Below, piece by piece: positions 13,095 through 16,066 of a stretch of DNA of 16,066 nucleotides. Within the stretch, counting starts at the first letter, position 1. Each line of letters begins with the position of its first letter. This DNA comes from JBQCEE01 sp051960575 (lineage in GTDB: Bacteria > Actinomycetota > Actinomycetes > Mycobacteriales > Jatrophihabitantaceae). The DNA is taken from the NCBI RefSeq assembly GCF_051960575.1, contig NZ_JBQCEE010000256.1, forward strand, positions 1 to 16,066, in the 5' to 3' direction. The notes beneath the pieces are model-generated. The model worked only from the letters and a program-made list of their open reading frames with translations, had not been told where the DNA came from and searched no databases. The position numbers were made by a program, and so were the translations under genes.

Positions 13095-13847
13095 TCACCG
13101 ACGGAACCGCGCCACCGCCTCACGCAGCGCCGGGCTGCGGGTCGAGGCCGCCTGCGCCCACGCCTCGAAGTCCAGCGTCTCGGCGAACCCGCCGACCTCG
13201 GCGATGCCGACGGCCCGCTTCATGTCCCGCGCGAGGTCGGGGTCGAGCTGCGCCCACCGCCGCGCCCGGGCGAGCGCCTCGTCGACCGGGTCGTCGACGA
13301 CGTCGAGCACCAGCCCGAGCGCCTCGGCCTCGCGGGCGGTCAGGGCCGCGCCGTCGAGGATCAACGACAGCGCGCGTTGCCGGCCGAGCGCCTGGGTGAG
13401 GAAGAACGTGCAGCCGCCGCCGGGGTGGATGCCGAGCTTGGCGAAGGTGACGCCGAAGGTCGCGTTCGGCCCGGCGAGCCGCACGTCGCACGCCATCGCC
13501 AGGTTGACGCCCGCACCCACCGCCGCGCCCTGCACCGCCGCGATCGTCGGGATCGGCAGCTCGCGCACGCGCAGGAAGCTCGAGTAGACGTCCTGCAGCC
13601 CGCGCCGGATGTCGGCGACGTCGCGGTCGAGCTCGCCGAAGACCGCCGGCAGGTCGGCGCCGGCGCAGAAGCCCTTGCCGACGCCCGTCACCACCAGCAC
13701 GCGGGCGTCGCGGTCGTGCGCCACCTCGTCGACGGCGCCGCCGAGTGCCTCCATGAGTGCGGGCGAGAGCGCGTTGCGCCGGTCGGGGTCGTTGAGCATG
13801 ACGACGCGGACGCCGTCGTCATGGCGGTCGAGCAGCACGAGCGACAT
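13095..13847 (-). CDS. Enoyl-CoA hydratase/isomerase (crotonase) family protein lacking both hydratase glutamates
   Basis: A 250-residue crotonase-fold protein. The oxyanion-hole segments are present: GFCAGADL (59-66, A62-G63) and QGAAVGAGVNLA (106-117). In rat mitochondrial enoyl-CoA hydratase the acid/base residues are E144 and E164. Aligning GGGCELA with GAGVNLA and FGQPEI with FGVTFA places N115 and F135 at those positions. Ordinary hydration of enoyl-CoA is therefore unlikely. An isomerase, thioesterase or other crotonase-fold reaction is more probable, and the substrate is unknown. It should not be taken as the crotonase of the Ccr pathway without testing. The start codon lies ten bases after the stop of the upstream DUF1772-like gene. 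TAGGGT seven bases before the ATG could also drive a leaderless transcript. Confidence 0.9.
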   Translation of the reverse strand: MSLVLLDRHDDGVRVVMLNDPDRRNALSPALMEALGGAVDEVAHDRDARVLVVTGVGKGFCAGADLPAVFGELDRDVADIRRGLQDVYSSFLRVRELPIPTIAAVQGAAVGAGVNLAMACDVRLAGPNATFGVTFAKLGIHPGGGCTFFLTQALGRQRALSLILDGAALTAREAEALGLVLDVVDDPVDEALARARRWAQLDPDLARDMKRAVGIAEVGGFAETLDFEAWAQAASTRSPALREAVARFRR

Positions 13848-13854
13848 GGACGCG

Positions 13855-13860
13855 ACCCTA
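13855..13860 (-). promoter_or_regulatory. Possible leaderless -10 element before the crotonase-family gene
   Basis: TAGGGT (TANNNT) sits seven bases before the ATG at 13847 and overlaps the TAG stop of the preceding gene. The following bases CGCGTCC are the same as those between the TANNNT and start of nucS. The alternative is plain read-through from the upstream gene. Confidence 0.35.
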
Positions 13861-14265
13861 GCCAGCGGCGAACCACACGGCGGCGCCCACCGCCCCGAGC
13901 GCGAGACCGAGCCGCAGGCTGTCGACGAGCAGCAGGCGGCGGTGCACGGCCGCGTCGAAGCCGGACGAGAGCGCCCGGTGCTGCGGCACCGCGCCGAACG
14001 CCGTGAGCAGCAGGATCACCGCCAGGCACGCGCCCGCGGCCGCCGACGGCCACCGCGGCCCGTGCACGAACGCCGCGATGCAGGCGGCGCCGTCGAGCAC
14101 GAACAGCGGGCCGACCGCGATGGACACCAGCCCCTGGTGCCGCGCCTCGTAGCGGACGAACGCCTCCCGCGGCACTGTCGCGAACTGCGGGTAGACGACC
14201 AGGCGGATCGTCCACTGGAAGCCGGCGTACGCCGCCGTCGCGGCGACGAGCAGTGCCCCGAGCAT
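13858..14265 (-). CDS. Small four-helix membrane protein, DUF1772-like
   Basis: A 135-residue membrane protein. The start at ATG 14265 is chosen because GAGGG lies eight bases upstream and the first transmembrane helix starts immediately (MLGALLVAATAAYAGFQW); the upstream extension of the open frame is Arg/Ser-rich and non-coding in style. Four hydrophobic segments are visible at about 2-18, 46-64, 72-88 and 112-132. A VVYPQF motif follows the first helix and an Arg/His-rich PQHRALSSGFDAAVHRRLL stretch precedes the last. This layout resembles the DUF1772 (anthrone-oxygenase-like) family, but the assignment is tentative and the function is unknown. It lies 31 bases downstream of nucS and ten bases upstream of the crotonase-family gene, on the same strand, consistent with one operon. 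Confidence 0.75.
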   Translation of the reverse strand: MLGALLVAATAAYAGFQWTIRLVVYPQFATVPREAFVRYEARHQGLVSIAVGPLFVLDGAACIAAFVHGPRWPSAAAGACLAVILLLTAFGAVPQHRALSSGFDAAVHRRLLLVDSLRLGLALGAVGAAVWFAAG

Positions 14266-14296
14266 GTGTCGAACCCTCGCGTCCGGTGCGGTCGTG

Positions 14297-14974
14297 TCAG
14301 AACAGCCGCAGCGACGGGTCGTCGAGCCCGCGCAGCGCGTCGTAGTCGAGCACCACGCAGCTGATGCCGCGGTCCTCGGCGAGCGTGCGGGCCTGCGGCT
14401 TGATCTCCTGCGCGGCGAAGACACCGCGCACCGGTGCGATGAGCGGGTCGCGGTTCAGCAGTTCGAGGTAGCGGGTGAGCTGCTCGACGCCGTCGATCTC
14501 GCCGCGGCGCTTGATCTCGACCGCCACCGTCGCGCCGGACGCGTCGCGGCACAGGATGTCGACCGGCCCGATCGGCGTCGGGTACTCGCGGCGCACGAGG
14601 CGGTAGCCCTCGCCGAGCGTCGCGATGTGCTCGGCGAGCAGCTTCTGCAGGTGCGCCTCGACGCCGTCCTTCACCAGGCCGGGGTCGACGCCGAGGTCGT
14701 GCTTCGAGTCGTGCTCGACGGCCTCGAGGGTGATGACGAGCTGCTCCCCCGCCTTGTTGGTCACCGTCCAGACAGCGGCCGCGTCGTCCTCACCCGGCCC
14801 CTCGACCAGCGTGCACGGCGGGCTCATCCAGTTCAGCGGCTTGTACGAGCCGCCGTCGCTGTGCACCAGCACCGAGCCGTCGGCCTTCACCACGAGCAAC
14901 CGCGTGGCCATGGGCAGGTGGGCGGTGAGGCGGCCGAGGTAGTCGACCCGGCACCGGGCGATGACGAGACGCAC
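14297..14974 (-). CDS. nucS: NucS/EndoMS mismatch-specific endonuclease
   Basis: A 225-residue protein recognisable over its whole length as NucS (EndoMS), the enzyme of non-canonical mismatch repair in actinobacteria that lack MutS/MutL. It cuts both strands at certain mismatches. The N-terminal domain begins MRLVIARCRVDYLGRL and includes HSDGGSYKPLNWM (38-50). The C-terminal RecB-like nuclease core has D139 in GPVDIL and E153-x-K155 in VEIKRRGEIDGVEQLTRY. The protein ends SLRLF, which fits the beta-clamp-binding tail of the family. The start is GTG 14974; the upstream part of the open frame has no family resemblance, and TAGCCT eight bases before the GTG suggests a leaderless transcript. 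Two further genes follow on the same strand. It is divergent from the aldo/keto reductase gene. Confidence 0.96.
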   Translation of the reverse strand: MRLVIARCRVDYLGRLTAHLPMATRLLVVKADGSVLVHSDGGSYKPLNWMSPPCTLVEGPGEDDAAAVWTVTNKAGEQLVITLEAVEHDSKHDLGVDPGLVKDGVEAHLQKLLAEHIATLGEGYRLVRREYPTPIGPVDILCRDASGATVAVEIKRRGEIDGVEQLTRYLELLNRDPLIAPVRGVFAAQEIKPQARTLAEDRGISCVVLDYDALRGLDDPSLRLF

Positions 14975-14982
14975 GGGACGCG

Positions 14983-14988
14983 AGGCTA
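14983..14988 (-). promoter_or_regulatory. Possible leaderless -10 element of nucS
   Basis: TAGCCT on the minus strand fits TANNNT and lies eight bases before the GTG at 14974, where no Shine-Dalgarno sequence is present. A -35 match is weak. Confidence 0.45.
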
Positions 14989-15086
14989 CCCCGCACCTGA
15001 GCGCGGCGTGACAGCCCGTGACCGCGACGCCCGTCCCGGGTAGGCAGATGGGTGACGACACAACGATTCGACGAGAGGGACAGATC

Positions 15087-15932
15087 GTGACCGGCCCCGT
15101 GCCAGACATCCTGCTCAACAACGGCGTGCGGATCCCGCAGTTCGGCTTCGGCGTCTTCCAGATCAAGCCCGAGGACACCGTCGAGGCGACGCTGCGCGCC
15201 TTCGAGGCGGGCTATCGCCACATCGACACCGCCGAGATGTACGGCAACGAGGCCGAGGTCGGCGAGGCGGTGCAGCGGTCGGGCCTCCCGCGCGACGAGG
15301 TCTTCATCACCTCGAAGCTCAACAACGGCTTCCACGAGCCCGACGCCGCCCGCAAGGCCTTCGACGAGACGCTGAGCAAGCTCGGTGTCGAGCAGATCGA
15401 CCTCTTCCTCATCCACTGGCCGCTGCCGACCCGTTACGGCGGCGACTTCGTGTCGACGTGGAAGACGCTGGAGGAGTTCTACCGCGACGGGCGTGCGCGC
15501 TCGATCGGTGTGAGCAACTTCCAGAGCCACCACCTCGACCGGCTGGCGCAGGAGACCGAGGTCGTGCCGGCGGTGAACCAGATCGAGGTGCACCCCTACC
15601 TCGCCCAGGGCGAGCTGCGCCGGTACTGCGCCGAGCACCAGATCGCGGTCGAGGCGTGGTCGCCGATCGCGCAGGGCAAGGTGCTCGACGACCCGACGAT
15701 CACCGCGATCGCCGAGAAGTACGGCAAGAGCGCGGCCCAGATCGTCCTGCGCTGGCACATCGAGCGCGGCGACATCGTGTTCCCGAAGTCGGTCACGCCC
15801 GAGCGCATCCGCGAGAACATCGCGATCTTCGACTTCGAGCTCGACGGCGACGACGTCGAGGCGATCACCGCCCTCGACCGCCACGAGCGCACCGGCCCCG
15901 ACCCGGACACGTTCGACTACATCCCGGGCTGA
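15087..15932 (+). CDS. Aldo/keto reductase, 2,5-diketo-gluconate reductase-like
   Basis: A 281-residue aldo/keto reductase, the normal length for the prokaryotic AKR5-type group. It is a cytoplasmic NADPH-dependent TIM-barrel enzyme that reduces carbonyls. The catalytic tetrad is complete: D47 (HIDTAEMYGNE), Y52, K77 (ITSKLNN) and H110 (LIHWPLP). The cofactor-binding tail is VFPKSVTPERIRENIAIFDFEL with K234, S235 and R240, as in NADPH-preferring members. GVSNF (141-145) and NQIEVHPY (164-171) are also typical. The GTG start at 15087 is preceded by GAGAGGGA; a longer frame from 15018 adds a non-conserved leader. The substrate is not predictable. The gene is divergent from nucS and ends at a strong hairpin. 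Confidence 0.94.
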   Translation: MTGPVPDILLNNGVRIPQFGFGVFQIKPEDTVEATLRAFEAGYRHIDTAEMYGNEAEVGEAVQRSGLPRDEVFITSKLNNGFHEPDAARKAFDETLSKLGVEQIDLFLIHWPLPTRYGGDFVSTWKTLEEFYRDGRARSIGVSNFQSHHLDRLAQETEVVPAVNQIEVHPYLAQGELRRYCAEHQIAVEAWSPIAQGKVLDDPTITAIAEKYGKSAAQIVLRWHIERGDIVFPKSVTPERIRENIAIFDFELDGDDVEAITALDRHERTGPDPDTFDYIPG

Positions 15933-15974
15933 CCCCCGGGCCGGCCGCAGCCGCGGCCGACGGGGGCCCGGGGG
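15933..15974 (+). terminator. GC-rich terminator hairpin after the aldo/keto reductase gene
   Basis: CCCCCGGGC (15933-15941) pairs perfectly with GCCCGGGGG (15966-15974), and CGGCCGC (15942-15948) pairs with GCGGCCG (15953-15959) around loop AGCC, leaving a six-base bulge. It starts directly after the stop codon. The nearby sequence is of doubtful quality. Confidence 0.6.
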
Positions 15975-16066
15975 AAACCGGGGGCCCCCACCCGAAGCCC
16001 CCCCAGGACCCCCCCCCCCACCCCGGCCCCAACACCGGCAGGCGCAGCGGGTGAACCCGGTAGGCC
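15975..16066. other. C-run-rich contig-end sequence, no gene seen
   Basis: This tail is dominated by long C runs, for example around 16000-16020. No recognisable protein, RNA or repeat could be supported. It resembles poor-quality sequence at the edge of an assembly. Confidence 0.6.

Noticed and set aside
9160..13587. A 1475-codon open frame on the plus strand.
   Set aside because: It lies antisense to the tandem dehydrogenase, the aldehyde dehydrogenase and part of the crotonase-family gene. It is a product of high GC and third-base bias; its translation is Arg/Asp/Val-rich with no family motif.
15458..16054. A plus-strand frame crossing the end of the aldo/keto reductase gene and the terminator.
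   Set aside because: It is a shifted-frame shadow of the reductase that continues into poor C-rich sequence.

Overview
The window looks like one chromosomal contig of a high-GC actinobacterium. The evidence is: about 70% GC, many GTG starts, actinobacterial families (NucS/EndoMS, a DivIVA-type polar coiled-coil protein, an ECF42 sigma factor with its DGPF partner, a tandem 3-hydroxyacyl-CoA dehydrogenase), and candidate leaderless promoters of the TANNNT-N7/8-start type. I cannot name the genus. Both ends (about 1-120 and 15975-16066) are rich in G or C homopolymers and look like poor contig-end sequence. I see no RNA gene, CRISPR array, transposase or phage gene, and no gene-free stretch longer than 300 bases.

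Layout. (1) 1-520, minus: a DGPF/YCII-family gene overlapping the broken start of an ECF42-like sigma factor, preceded by a promoter that fits the ECF42 consensus. (2) 674-3495, plus: a DUF2127-like membrane protein with a Cys/His N-terminus, a lipoprotein overlapping it by one base, and an SCP2-alpha/beta hydrolase fusion. (3) 3500-7872, the metabolic core: meaB and an acetyl-CoA C-acetyltransferase on minus, divergent from methylmalonyl/ethylmalonyl-CoA epimerase and crotonyl-CoA carboxylase/reductase (ccr) on plus. (4) 7970-9139, plus: a DivIVA/Scy/FilP-like coiled-coil protein. (5) 9142-9271: two tandem 58-bp copies of a large hairpin element. (6) 9292-13847, minus: a small zinc-ribbon protein, a 591-residue tandem 3-hydroxyacyl-CoA dehydrogenase, an aldehyde dehydrogenase and a crotonase-family protein lacking both hydratase glutamates. 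(7) 13858-14974, minus: a small DUF1772-like membrane protein and NucS. (8) 15087-15932, plus: an aldo/keto reductase with a strong terminator.

How the genes fit together. Thiolase, 3-hydroxybutyryl-CoA dehydrogenase, Ccr and epimerase take two acetyl-CoA towards crotonyl-CoA, ethylmalonyl-CoA and its epimer. MeaB protects a B12-dependent acyl-CoA mutase. This is the upper ethylmalonyl-CoA pathway, or a C4 extender-unit supply; the mutases and later enzymes are not in the window. Two control regions of this core, the thiolase/epimerase divergent gap and the ccr leader, each carry the same palindrome GTTAC-N6-GTAAC. That suggests a common, apparently TetR-like regulator encoded elsewhere, and it is the strongest candidate for something undescribed here.
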